A DNA stretch of 64,000 nt from NCBI GenBank assembly GCA_023078555.1, contig CM041201.1, positions 7,261,172-7,325,171 of the forward strand, written 5' to 3'. The notes below the pieces were generated by a model, which worked only from the letters and a program-made list of their open reading frames with translations, was not told the DNA's origin and did no database searches. A program made the translations under genes and the position numbers. Numbering within the stretch: position 1 is the stretch's first letter; every line of letters begins with the position of its first letter. Of the stretch, positions 45,401-56,590 are shown in pieces. This DNA comes from Ulva prolifera (lineage: Eukaryota > Chlorophyta > Ulvophyceae > Ulvales > Ulvaceae).

Positions 45401-47882
45401 GAATCGGCTCGATGCCCGGCCTTTGTTCTTGGTAACTACATATATACATATGGCTGGAATCACCGGCAGGGCTGTGGTACGCACTCGTGCCCGGCCCAGT
45501 GCCATGAATGAGTGGATTTGCGAGTGGATCCCTAGACATGGTTCAATGCCCGGCCTCTGTCCTTTGTAACTAAATGCATACATAGGTACGCGCTCGTGCC
45601 CGGCCTAGTGCCATGAAGTTTGCAACGATCCCTTTTCGAGTTGGCTTGGCTGCACATGTTTCAGTTTTGTCTGCATCCGCCTCATCTGCAATGCTTCACA
45701 ATCGTCAGCTTGACGCAAATCAAACGCTTTCACATCTTGTGTGAGTCATCGCTTATCTTGCAAGTGTTGATCCAGGAACCCCTCTCCGCCTATTCTAGCA
45801 AGTTTCTCTAAGCTTTCCAGGCTGTCATCGATACAATCTTGGTACAAGCACCTTGTCCACATGTTTCAGATTGTTACTTTGACTACACACCATCATGATA
45901 ATTGCTGTATTGCGCTCGTGACCGGTGTCATTGCAAGCGGTATCATTGCAAGCGTAGCCATCATCAGCAAAATGCTGAAGGGTTCCAGTGCTTTTGGAAT
46001 CGCACCGTGGCGAATCGGATTGATTTAACAATTGCTCAGTCATGGACATATGGAGATCCACAATCCAGAGACGCCCTCCATATGTGCTCCGCGGTCGCTC
46101 AGCTTTTACATGCAATTACGGCCATGCATGGCATCAACTTTCTTTGAGGTAAATTGCAGACCGCCACATCGCAATGGATGTCATCACAAATTTTCCAGCC
46201 TATAGCAGCAGCCCGTGCCTGGCATGTAGCATGTGAACAAAAAATTCCCACCACAACAGGCAGATTTGGCTGGCCCGATGATGATGTCAAGGACAAACAG
46301 ATCGTAAATATTTCCTAGGTTTGCCTTGCTTTTGTAGTTGTTCATTCATCGGAAATTTTTTTTATCTAGAGCAATGTCGAGCCAGACCGTGAGTTGCCCC
46401 TGCACGTCGCAGGCTACCGATTCATCAAGAACACTTGAGCGTTCCTACAGCGGGAGCAGGTTGTTTTCGAATATGCAGCAAATGTGTCATGCCATGTGAT
46501 GAAATGACTGACGTCTAATTGAGCATGGTGAGAAATTATTCCCAGCACGTTCTGCGTATTATCGGTGCCCAGAGTACTGACCTTTGAAATGTTGCACAGG
46601 GCACAGAGCGCCTGTCTACCCTTCCCGGGAAGTCATCCACAAATCTGTTGAGTTGGTTGACAAACTTCTCGTGGCAGGCAAACGAGCTGGCACGGCCGTG
46701 GCGTTTGCGAGCAATGACAAGGTCTATGCATTGACCGCAGCGCATGCCATTCTAGATGAGGGCATCGTTGTGAGCGACATCAAGGCATTTGGCATTCAGC
46801 TGAAGTGCAAGGGCTACAGAGTTGAGCCCGATATTGCTATCCTCGAGCCTGCGAACAAAGCAGAACATCTTGATGCAGGATTCCAACCGGTGGATAATGC
46901 TGAGGTGTATGTGGGGGTGACTGCAACAATGTTATCATATCCAGAGGGTCTGGACATTCCTCCACCAGCCGGGTGCCAAACGACAACCGGCACGATCACT
47001 GGTTACGATGATGTCATGACCTATGCCTTTGCTTCGTATCCAGGCGGTGCGAATCTATCATTTGTGCCTGCGTGTAATATTGTTGCAATGGTGAATACTA
47101 TGGCTTTGAGTGCAATGAATTTGCATCATGTAGTGTAGCCATCACTGTTCGTGTGATCATCACATGATCAATGAAACCACTGCTAATGAGCGAGATGTGT
47201 TATATGCACTCATTGACAACCTTGATGCTTTGACAACTCATATGTGGAGCACTTGCCAGAATTGCCAAAAGATCAACTGCACAGCCAGATGTTCATGATC
47301 GCTTGAGGTGATTACAACCCAGACAGGAGTAGCATGGTGGACTGCAAATGCCAATTTTGCAGTTCTGACACCCCCCTTTTATTTTACCATGGCCATGGTG
47401 GATCTTTGTTATGAATTTCATGTACCAGTGGCTGTGTCATTCAAGAGGAGGTCTGGACTTGGTGCAATTGCTCAATGTGATACAGATCCTTTTGCAACAT
47501 GTGCCATTAAATTCAAACACCCATGTTCCACATCGTCCACATCTGTCCCACTTGCCTGTGACATGCATCGAATATGCTTGCAGCGATGCCAAATAGCAGT
47601 GGAGGTGCGGTCATGACGTTTTCGGGCCGTTTGCTTGGCATACACTGCGGACTTTGTTTTTATGAGGAGCCAAGAAGAAGCCCCACATCGTCGATCGATG
47701 AAACTACACAAGATTTGGCACTGATGAAGGTAGACACAGCGTATGCAGTTGATAATATACCGCACAAGGGCGGTTTGCCCTATCTCCTACTCATACCAAA
47801 GGTTGTAGCCGTTTTGAAAGAGGTGGACCCTCAGCCAGTACCAAAGAGCCGTCGGACGCGTATTATGAGAAAGGCAAGCTGA
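42446..47882 (+). CDS. trypsin-fold serine protease with unusual N-terminal module
   Basis: Four exons join in frame: 42446-42670, a 19-nt micro-exon 46370-46388, 46600-47046 and 47584-47882 (TGA), 329 residues. Residues 1-75 form a compact module (SSIKWLKYGEHGEPVQVKAV, IAKEFGIDVDCIKMSGVL, EGLSASEAILVTG) that resembles a small ubiquitin-like head, such as those at the N-terminus of Crinkler-type eukaryotic effectors; this resemblance is an impression only. Then comes a trypsin-like domain with the full triad in order: His130 in ALTAAHAILDEG, Asp159 in EPDIAILEP and Ser236 in MPNSSGGAVMTF followed by GRLLGIHCG. There is no signal peptide, so an intracellular location is likely. Intron 1 is 3.7 kb and contains a SINE and a tandem duplication. 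The micro-exon is bounded by TTTATCTAG and GTGAGT, and its inclusion fixes an otherwise mismatched phase, which supports it. Confidence 0.75.
44430..44671 (-). mobile_element. tRNA-derived SINE, near full-length
   Basis: The minus strand begins with a tRNA-like head ending CAGGAGGTCGTGGGTTCGAT (B box included), then the family body (GTGGTCCCGGTAACTCGGAC, AATAGGATACGGCTCAGTAA) and a TTTACTTT tail. The body closely matches the copy at 17 kb, including the segments around CCCCTCAGACGACCGTAC on the plus strand. It lies antisense in intron 1 of the protease gene. Confidence 0.82.
45350..45620. repeat. imperfect ~130-bp tandem duplication in an intron
   Basis: Two units, each with GAATGAGTG/GGATTTGC, ATGCCCGGCC, a TTGTAACTA or TTGGTAACTA core and ACGCNCTCGTGCCCGGCC followed by AGTGCCATGAA. 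Lies in intron 1 of the protease gene. Confidence 0.7.
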
Positions 47883-48027
47883 TCAGGCGGCAGGTACTCT
47901 CATCGAGTGTGCACAGGCGGTCATTGAGCACGCCTGGGGTGAAGCATGATGTTGCGCAATGAAATGCCGAGCAGTGTATGTTTCTGCATATCTCCAATTG
48001 GAACCGGCCTTTCGCCAAGAATAACCC

Positions 48028-48257
48028 TCCGAGGGTGAGCTTGAGTTGCCAAATTTAAGCAGTTCCGATTGGAAAAGGATGCGTTGTCCCGGAGTGTGTG
48101 TTCGACAATCCATCTGGGAAGGGGATGAGACGGAACCTGCACAAGCTGTGCTGCCCAGCCGAGTATCCAGTACTGCCGGCATTTGTAGAAGCGCCTGTTG
48201 TGGAGAAGATGATTTAGCAGCTGGATGGGTTGCCCACGAAGCATTGATGTGTGCTTT
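48028..48257 (+). pseudogene. decayed copy of the last ankyrin-DHHC exon
   Basis: Matches the final coding exon of the ankyrin-DHHC gene (39135-39371). It keeps recognisable [20 protein letters not shown], then FVEAP and QLDGLPTKH with a terminal TGA, but has in-frame stops, including TAG inside ATGATTTAGCAG, and the upstream part (TTxE region) is heavily diverged. No other exon of the gene is present. It lies 150 bp after the protease gene on the same strand. Confidence 0.8.
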
Positions 48258-48900
48258 GACACGATGACTTGCCGGCAGGTTTGTCCCGGGGGTGATTTCT
48301 ACTGACATCTGGCTTGATTGCACTGGTCCATCTATGCCATATGCAGCGTGCACCCTCCTTGAACAGTTTTATCCCATCGCCGATGTGCCTGGACAAGCTG
48401 TGTGTCGCAGGATAGTTTTGAGCATCAGGTGGCGAATGTATGGCTTGCCACGTATGTATGATACCCAGGCATTGCGGTCTAACGTACGGTCCATGCCGAA
48501 TGCCATCGCTACGCCATCAACATAGTTGTGTACAGTTGCAACTGTTCACATGTCGAGTCCTTTGGCAATCAGACTCTTGTAGTACGTCTGCAACATCATG
48601 TGTGAAGCCAATGGCGTCAAGCATAAGCAGGGGCATGTGATATACTCCAGACGTGCATGGGAGGTCGGTATATCACACACACCGGTGGACTGGTGAGGGA
48701 TGTCAGGAATTATCTGCATACGGTTGGTGTTGCCTAACAGTCCATGCCATATACGAAATGCTATATAAATCATTCTGATCAGCCATAAGAGAGCGCCTGG
48801 GCACATTGAAAGACCAATATGAGCGCTGTCAGCTGGTCACTGTGGGCCACTTGACTACAGCATCTATTCCCTGTCCGAGCATTGTGTGTCTTCATATGGC
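48257..48900 (+). repeat. duplicated 3' flank of the ankyrin-DHHC gene
   Basis: Continues the homology beyond the stop codon: CTTTGACACGAT, GACTTGCCGGCAG, GGACAAGCTG, then GCAACATCATGTGTGAAG (48590), GGACTGGTGAGGGATG and TTCCCT...GCA.TGTGTGTC correspond in order to 39380-40080. Identity is patchy, as expected for an old duplication. Confidence 0.75.
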
Positions 48901-50214
48901 GTGCCTGCCACCTGCTGGCTTGCATCTCCTGCAGATGGACAAGAAGTGGGAGTCTCCCTTGTTCTAGTACTTCATCCCGGTTTGGTTGATTTGTTGTGTT
49001 GCAATTGGCACCTTGCACTTGGATGTGACGTTGGGAGTTCTCACGGTGCTACATGTGCTCATCCACTTCAGCGTACATGTGCTCATTCACTTCAGCGTAC
49101 ATGTGCTCATTAACTTCAGCATACATGTGCTCATTAACTGCAGCATACATGCATGTGAACGTGTGCGCCTTACGAGGTGCGTGACTCACACAGGCGTATC
49201 CCTTTGGCAAGGCCGAAACGTTTTATGTCGGTCCGTCATGTAACACAGCATCAATCAGTGAACTATCTACCTCATTTAGTACACCATACAGCATGGCGGT
49301 GCTTGATACCACCGAAACTGTTTCGGGCAACGCAAAAGCCCGCTGACATCATGTGCCGTAGGTCAACACAGCCGCAAATCTAGCCTCAGGACGCCGCAGG
49401 AGGTGTGCTACAGTGAAGCCCTTGTGAGACATTGCCTGACCAGTGCCTCTATAGTGCCTCCATATATATGGCCCGGGTCACCCAGGGCGCCCGGAGTTGG
49501 CTTGGTCACAGAAGAGAAACGGCTAGTATACACATGTGCTTCAACCTGTTCTGCTTGACCTTTTCTGAGATGTGGTGTTTCTGGAAACCATGCCGTGTAT
49601 ATGAGCCCCACTGACTACACACAGTGCTGCTTGTCGGTGTGTTTTGCCACAGCTGAGAACGAACACCTCGGCTCCGAAAGTTCCAGTCAGCTGCAGCATT
49701 CTCCCAATGGTATCACATCGCAGCATATACATATCCCTTGAGCTGCTGCGGAGGAACTTTCCTGCTGCAGGGTGGCGTGTAGGACGACTCATCCACACAT
49801 GCATGGTCGTTCGCACCGCTGACCGCCTACTGATGACAGTGGTCAGAGCTGGAGACTCGGTAAGTAAAAACACTTCCAAGGCGACCCTTGTCAACTGTAC
49901 GTACGTGTGCTCCTGCGCGCAGTTTTAGTGGGCGGTGCAGCGAGGGCCGTTCCAGAGTGCTCTCTCAGTGGCGTGGGCCTCACGTTCGCGGTCTGAGGAT
50001 TTGCTAGTCTTTTCAACTCCTCTAGATTCGGGCTAGATCTTTTTGAGCTTGACCGGAACTTTCAGAAGGGAAGGTGTGTCCGAGCGCACTCTTGACGCAG
50101 GAGGATGCAATGCTAGAGGCACAAAGCGAGCTGCAGCCGCAAGTGTTGATGACTGTTGATGCCTTATGCTCATTATTGGAGGGCGTGCGATGCTTCTTTG
50201 ACTGATGGTCAGCC
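48901..50214. other. intergenic region upstream of enkurin
   Basis: About 1.3 kb without a recognisable gene. It contains the 24-bp tandem repeat listed separately and should carry the enkurin promoter near its right end. Confidence 0.5.
49052..49147. repeat. 24-bp tandem repeat, four units
   Basis: Four consecutive units of CATGTGCTCATTCACTTCAG plus CGTA, with one to three substitutions each. Confidence 0.9.
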
Positions 50215-51077
50215 ATGATCAGCGAACATGCTGCAGTGGTCATCAACATGGCAACCATGAGCGAAAGTGTTTACAACTTGATTCCACCTGAGCAACCCGT
50301 GCCAGTGAGGCCACGAAAGCACAAGTCCTGTCATCCTGGAAAACTCAACGAGAAGACGCTTGTGTATCCAATGGGCATTCCAAAGCGTACGGACTCCAAG
50401 TGTACTTTCGGGAGGCCTGATGGAATGTCAGCTGTACACCCTGCAAACTTCACTCGTGCTCACACTGGAACGGCAACACTCCCTGCTCCTAGTCCGCCTT
50501 CGAAGGAAAAGACAAAACTGAAGGCCCCTACTGTGACCCGCAAAGAGAAGCCCCTCATGAACTTGTACAGTGGAAAGAACTTCATCACTACGAATGCTGT
50601 TGAGGCCATTCTGTCCAAGCCACCCACTATGCAGCAAGAGCTGCCCTATACAATGAAGAAATCATATGGTAAAGTTCCCAGATACCTGCAGACAAACAAA
50701 CAGCAAGTGGAAGCAGAGAAGGCTCAGGTAGCTGAGTACTTGAGGGCACAAGACACTCAGGTATGCCCGATTGGTGGATCAGGTCGAGCCCGCCTTTCAC
50801 CATACTTTTTCTGCATCAGCAGCATTGGAGTCATGAAACAAGTATGTTTCAGGATGGCACTGATGGGGTCACCCAATTGGATCCAGCTGAGCGAACACAG
50901 CTCATACATCATCTGAAGCTGAAGTGGTCGTCCGTGAACAAAGCATACCAGACAATGACATTCACGTTGGACACCCCCGCCAAGAAAAAGCGGAAAGAAC
51001 AGTATGAACGGCAACTCGCGGAGATTGAGAAAGATGTTCAGACATTGGAGAAGGGAGATGTTGTGCTCATTGTGTGA
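50215..51077 (+). CDS. ENKUR: enkurin
   Basis: Enkurin, a ciliary protein; in animals it binds TRPC channels and calmodulin and is part of the axonemal doublet microtubules. Two exons, 50215-50760 and 50853-51077 (TGA), phase 0, 256 residues, equal to the length I recall for human enkurin. Diagnostic motifs in order: SESVYNLIPPEQPVP near the N-terminus, LMNLYSGKNFITTNAVEAIL in the middle, KKSYGKVPRYLQTNKQQVEA at the start of the C-terminal enkurin domain, then LDPAERTQLIHHLKLKWSSV and NKAYQTMTFTLDTPAKKKRK, ending LEKGDVVLIV. An alternative start is ATG 50248 (MATMSESVYNL), which fits family N-termini better; the upstream ATG 50215 is kept as the first in frame. The neighbour downstream is another enkurin-domain gene on the same strand. 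Confidence 0.92.
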
Positions 51078-51836
51078 TCAGACAGATCAACCATGCATAC
51101 CGGCACAGTAAACCATACAAGTTTGGTCTGTGCCAAGCTGCAGTATTTGACGCTGGCTCAGGTCTTCACGTCGAGCCAGGCGTCATTGCTTGAGTGCAGG
51201 ACCTAGGAAATGGTGTTTGCCCTTTGGAACCTGGAAGCCATCATAGATGTATACGGATAGCGATGTAGTGTATGAGCCAAGTTCAAAGTGTCATTTGAAG
51301 CAGCACTGTTGTCATGACGTGCAGCCCTGTCAAGCCGTCTTGATATATTGAAATTCAGGGGATGGGGCTCTACATGTTTCATATCGTGCATATACTGAAC
51401 TGTCGGGAAGATCGTCAGTTTTTGCTCGGTTTGAACAGGGCTGTACATGTCTCGACACGTCTGCACGCGGATCGAATGCATGCAGCAAAAATGAAACAGA
51501 GATATCAGCTCTGCAGGGATCTGTGAATCAGGAAAACATTCGACAAGCATCCGCTAGTACGACAGAATATAGGTAACTCGGCTGTGCAACCAATCGTGCT
51601 CCAGTTGAGGCGTTTCGCGGGGCGCACAACCTACTTGCTCGTTGATCAGTTCGTGTACAATTTGTGAACAAACGCCTTACTCAGTCATATGTGTAGAAAC
51701 TGGAACCTATGATCACCCATCTGTCTTGTGCGTGGTTGCACGGGGTTGAACTGCACGCTGCGGACATCTGTCCTGTCATCAAGCACCGTTGACGTATATG
51801 TTCGTACAGTTCTAGCCACGCCGGGCTGTGCTGAAT
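51078..51836. other. spacer between two enkurin-family genes
   Basis: About 760 bp with no recognised coding sequence or repeat; it should contain the promoter of the downstream gene. Start codons considered for that gene are at 51837 and 51840. Confidence 0.5.
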
Positions 51837-53172
51837 ATGATGAACTCATTTATGGAGAACGCGCAATGTGGAATGCCCGGTCCGGACATGCTCTGCCGCG
51901 AGTCGAAGAGAGAGGCGTTGCTTGGGCCTGCCAGCACAAGCAGGGACGCTGCGGATGAGACTGCCTCCGTCATCAATTCACAATCTCGTCGCTTAGGCCC
52001 ACGGCCATTGCGAATGCATCAAGACAGTCGGCAAGTGCGATAGCATTCTCAGTCAGTGAACAATTTAAACTGTCCTCCATTACAACAAGTTGTTGAAGTA
52101 TGGGCAATCGAGAGCAGTGACACGTGAATTTTTGAGTCTGAACACTTTGAAGGTGGAAGAGCTGTTTAATCCAGTCCGTGGTGTGCGGGACCAAGCGATC
52201 AGGGACGGCAAAGTACCTGTGGACCATGCCAAAAAGAATCGCAAGGCGATAGCTGAGGCAAGCAAGCGGAACGCTTTGTTGAAAGCGGTGTGATGCGACT
52301 GACCATGATGGTGGCAAAGCTATGTGCAGTCGCCAGTGTCTGGCCTGCGGCTCAAACTCAACCGTTTGAGGTATGGCAGTCACTGACCCGATGGTGCGCT
52401 GCAGAATCCAGCGGATGAGAAGTCGAAAAGGGCCCCTGTGAGACGACCATCTGCAAACGGCAAGAGCCGATCTAGTGCAACGGGTGAGAGGGACTTTGTA
52501 CATGCCAACATTGTTGACGCTGGAACTCATCGAAAACCGTCTGCACCACAGGCCGACGGTGCGACGTTTCGTCACAAATCAGACTACGGGAAGGTGCCGA
52601 CATACTTACACGAGCGCAAGATGGAGCTTGCCGCAACATACGCCAGGCAGCAGGTGTGTATGACTATTCTGCTGGAGATCATGCCACATAAGCATATGCG
52701 AGCAGCAATGTGCATGCTGCGGCTAGCATTAATACTGCCACACTGGCAGCCGCACATATAGATCTGCAGCTGCAGATCTAAACTTGAGTGTTTTGAGGAT
52801 TTGTTGCGCTGTGGCTGTCCCTTTTGCCACGCCCCTTTTGCCACGCCCAGGGCAGCAGAGGCGGAGAAACGGCAAGAGGCTAGCTGTTGAGGCTTGCGGC
52901 TGCGATGATAAACGGCAGTGTATGTGCAGGCTGAAAAGGAGGCGGCATTGATTCCAGAAGGCATGCGTATGATGTCGGATGAAGAGCGCCTTGACACTCT
53001 GGCAGTGCTGGACACAAACCGATCCGAGGTTGAGTTGGAGCTACAGAAGCTCCCGTTCCATGTGGAGACCCCGAGCCAAATACGCTTGAAGAACCAGCTC
53101 GAGCGGCGCCTGGGTGAAATTGAGGATGCCAAGAAGATCTTTTCCCGTCCTAAAGTGCTCGTCAAAGCCTAA
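51837..53172 (+). CDS. enkurin domain-containing protein (ENKD1-like)
   Basis: Second enkurin-family gene. Four exons, all phase 0: 51837-52034, 52090-52287, 52405-52653 and 52930-53172 (TAA), 295 residues. The N-terminal half has a basic helical segment (VPVDHAKKNRKAIAEASKRN) matching the conserved pre-domain helix of ENKD1 proteins. The C-terminal half is the enkurin domain: FRHKSDYGKVPTYLHERKME, then GMRMMSDEERLDTLAVLDTN, LPFHVETPSQIRLKNQLERR and a terminal IFSRPKVLVKA. The lysine-rich tail ends like that of enkurin. ENKD1 is a microtubule- and centriole/cilium-associated protein in animals. The order of exons and the KxDYGKVPxYL core shared with the upstream gene suggest that the pair arose by tandem duplication or is an ancient linked pair. 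The acceptor of exon 2 (ACAACAAG) is weak. Confidence 0.82.
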
Positions 53173-53849
53173 GGCAGGCTGTGCATGCTTTGGATGTTCA
53201 AAGCATGGGATGGGCGTGAGCTTCAAGATGCCAAGGTTGATCCAAACAGATAGAGGTCAGTTTGACGGCACAAAAGCAACAACACCGAACGGCGCCGGCG
53301 CTGTTGTCCCCACGGCATGATCCTGCTCTCGCCTGTGCGGCCTGGAGTGAGAGCATGTGTCTGTGTCAGTCTTTCAGGGGCTCGAACGGGCTGGTTCTTG
53401 ACAGCCATAGCAGCTGCTGGAGCCTTCACGATGGGCAGCTCTGCAGGGCAGCGTAGAGGCAATACAGAGACAGTGCAAAGGCACTCTGAATCCTGTTCTG
53501 CTGAATTTTCCGACTGGAAGGAATCGCCTGGGGTACAGGCTAATCTGGCTTGCTTTAGACAGTCAACATCGTCCTGCAGTAATGCAACCCATTCCATGTG
53601 GGCACTTTTGTGCACATCCGGATTGCCACGTCTGTGGTCTTGCATTACACGTACACGACCCACGCAGGCGCCTTTAGTACTGATTCCAGCCGACGCTGAT
53701 CATGCTTGCTCTGTGTAGGCTCAGGTGCGACGTGAGTCTGCGGAGGCAGCAGCGCCAGCGCGATGGGTGATCTGCACAGTCTCAGGCACCCCACAATAAC
53801 ATGTTATCAGCCACCAGGAATTTATTCAGCCGAATCAAATCCTTTATCG

Positions 53850-54535
53850 AACCATCGCTGCGCATCGTGCGACGCCGCGGGCTCGCGCTTCATGTCTACC
53901 TGCACAGCTGCCACGTGGTCTTGACGGACCCGACGCGTGCGCCATTCTGCAGCCCTGGCACGTGCCGTTGACACCGCGATCCACCCTGGCACACTTGCGG
54001 CTGTCAGACTCCGGTCCTAGAGGGGGCGAGGATATGGCAGCCGTCGACGGGCCTGTTGCTGAGAGAATCGTAAGATCCCGCGGCCCCGTCTGCCCAGTGG
54101 CGATTGCGCAGCGGTCAAAAGGCATGCCACCAGACAAATCCGAGAAGTTCAAGTCCGAGCTCAGTCATGGTCCCGACCATGCTATGGTCGTAAGGCCACA
54201 CAATCCGAGCAGGACTCCCCAGGTCACGCTCGGTCGTGGTGCAAACCATGTTACGGCCGGTAAGGTCAGCTGGCAATGGAGGGACGCCTCCCAAGCCTGA
54301 GCACCAGCGACGCAATTCTGCCTCGCTGTGATGCACCCTCGGGGCCTTGCCCCCCTGGTGTGACGAAACAGGCGGTCATTGACCCCCTGTGCCAACCTGG
54401 TCGCACCCATGCCACAGAGCCAGTCTTGCGGCTGAGATTTGTTGGCAATACGGGTGCATCAGCGGAGTGGCAATGGCGCCGTCGTGGGCGCTTAATAAAT
54501 ACACCCCATCTCTGTCGCTGGCAGCATCTCATGGA
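53850..54535. repeat. dispersed repeat family B, copy 1
   Basis: Homologous along its length to 56040-56590: shared blocks include GACCCGA, CCTAGAGGGGGCG, TTGCTGAGAG, AGATCCCGCGGCCCCGTCTG, CATGCTATGGTC and, at the right end, GTGGGCGC followed by TAATAAATACACC. On the minus strand a frame with QTGPRDLTILSAT stays open in this copy and in the other. Confidence 0.75.
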
Positions 54536-55553
54536 GTGTCCACTTGTCATGTCACGGTGTCACGAGTTGCCTATACACGTCCGCCACTGCTCCAGGCATG
54601 GAGTTCTTGCCAGCATTCACCTTCACTGGGGCACCTTGCATCCTTGTGCAGCTGTGCACATTTCACACCCAGTCCTCCTGGGGATAGGCCCTCCTGGGGA
54701 GCTAGGGGTGTGAAGTGTCATGCAGGCATGGCATGCAAGTACACTGCAGCCTGCAGTCACTTCCGTGCTTTCCTGGCATGTCTCTATGCGGAATGCGTGT
54801 ACATTGCCTGATGCAGCGGTCAATGATTTTGGGGCGCCGCTGCCGGAAATGTGTTCTGCTCAGCCTGAGCCAAACACACACACGAGCCGATCAAGGCTCC
54901 CTGCTGGCTTGATGAGGGTTGCAGTTGCATGCAAGCCTGGAGGAGGCTGCCCGTGTGCTCTCGTCAAGCACACTCAGATCTGCACTCCACGGCCTGTGTA
55001 CCGTGCTGCAGCATTTCATGTGTTTCTGGCAGTGCTGTGCCCGCGCTTGACAGCGTGCGGCAGTTGCTTCGCTGCATGGCTGCCACTGAGACGCAGCTGC
55101 AGGCAATGCAAGGTCATGGTCACACCGCTGAACAGATGGGGAGGCGACATCACCTCTCCGCAGGCCGTGAACGCTCCATGAAGTCTCCCGTGTCTACAGA
55201 CGGCCTGTGAACAATGTCCTGTGTTTGTGTGTTGCCAGCCAGGGCCAGCGGGGCAGGAGTGGGCCGGAAGGACCGATGCATGCATGTGGCCACAGGTGCA
55301 TGTCGGCTTCACATTCTATAGCGGCTGCTGTGCCCCGGGTGTCGAGGCAAGGGGGCAGACGTGACGCGCAGGCCCAGCAAACACTGCGGCGCATGCAGAT
55401 GCAGGAGCCGCATCAACGATCTGGCGCACATGGCGTCCATTGCATGGCATTGGCGGGGTGTAGAGCGCATGCTGACGGCGCTTCGCTGCGTTCAACGGTG
55501 CGTTTGTCTCATGCACCAGCTGGCACAGCACAGAAGGTGTGCTGTCAAGATAA

Positions 55554-55591
55554 ACAGCACAGATACACAGCACAGATACACAGCACAGATA
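55554..55591. repeat. 13-bp tandem repeat, three units
   Basis: ACAGCACAGATAC repeated twice, plus a third unit lacking the last base. Confidence 0.9.
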
Positions 55592-56039
55592 AGCTGGCCG
55601 TGGTCTTGCAAGCACCCTCCGGGGTCCGCGGCCGCAGACTCGCACTCAGCCAAACAGCATGACTCCCCCCCCACGCCGAATCACCATCGGGTGAGGAGCA
55701 CACTTTGCGCGCACAAAAACAGCACCTGCGGTATCAAAGCCGACATGCATACATCTCAGTGCATGCGCCACCGCCCCGTCAGCACTTCCCCATCGCCACC
55801 GTCGCTCAGATCCACCTCGTCCACCCCAGCCGCCTACATCTCAGCCCACCCCCGTGCCCTGGCATGCAGCGCGAGTGCTGGCCGCTGTGCAATAGCACCA
55901 GCTGTGAGCTGTGTGTATGGCAAGGACACAGGTAGCCACTGCGAAGCTGATGTGCTGTGCCGTCACGGGCCCCAGCCCCATGCCGCGGAACCAACAAACT
56001 TCGAGCTGAAAACTCGTTGTCAAGTCATCGTTACCCGTT

Positions 56040-56590
56040 GTGCGATGGCACCGGCTCGTGCTGAATGTCACCTGCAGAGCTGCCACGGGTTCGGGTGGTA
56101 CGGGTGATCCTGGGTTCTTGACAGACCCGATGAGTGTGCCATTTCGCAGCCCAGGCGCATGGCATTGATACCGCAACCCACCTGCGCGCAGGTGCGGCTG
56201 CTGGACACCGTTCCTAGAGGGGGCGTGTGGAAGGCAGTCGCCGGCGGGCTGGTTGCTGAGAGGGCCATCAGATCCCGCGGCCCCGTCTGCCGTGTGGCGA
56301 TCGGCGATCGCGCAGCGAGCAAAGGCGTGCCGCTAAACAAATCCGAGGGAAGCCCCATGGCTATGCTCGGTCATGGCTTCAGCCATGCTATGGTCATCAT
56401 GGCCAAACAATGAGATCGGGCCTATGGCCCGGCTCGATCATGGCCTGAGGGATGCCTTATTGCCAAGTATCAGTGGTACAAAGGCAACAGAGGTCACCTC
56501 CTTGCGTGAGCATCTATGAGGCTCATCGTCACTGGCGCCATCGTGGGCGCGTAATCAATACACCCCTCCTCTGTCGCTACTGTGACACAC
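56040..56590. repeat. dispersed repeat family B, copy 2
   Basis: Second copy of the 53.85-kb repeat in the same orientation, with CCTAGAGGGGGCG, AGATCCCGCGGCCCCGTCTG and CATGCTATGGTC in the same order, and the tail GGCGCCATCGTGGGCGCGTA. The minus-strand frame (QTGPRDLMALSAT, then PPLGTVSSSRTCAQVGCGIN) is again open. Confidence 0.75.

Noticed and set aside
47308-47616. Separate gene between the protease exons
   Set aside because: Lies inside the intron 47047-47583 that joins two parts of the serine-protease domain in the correct phase; the frame has no recognisable content.
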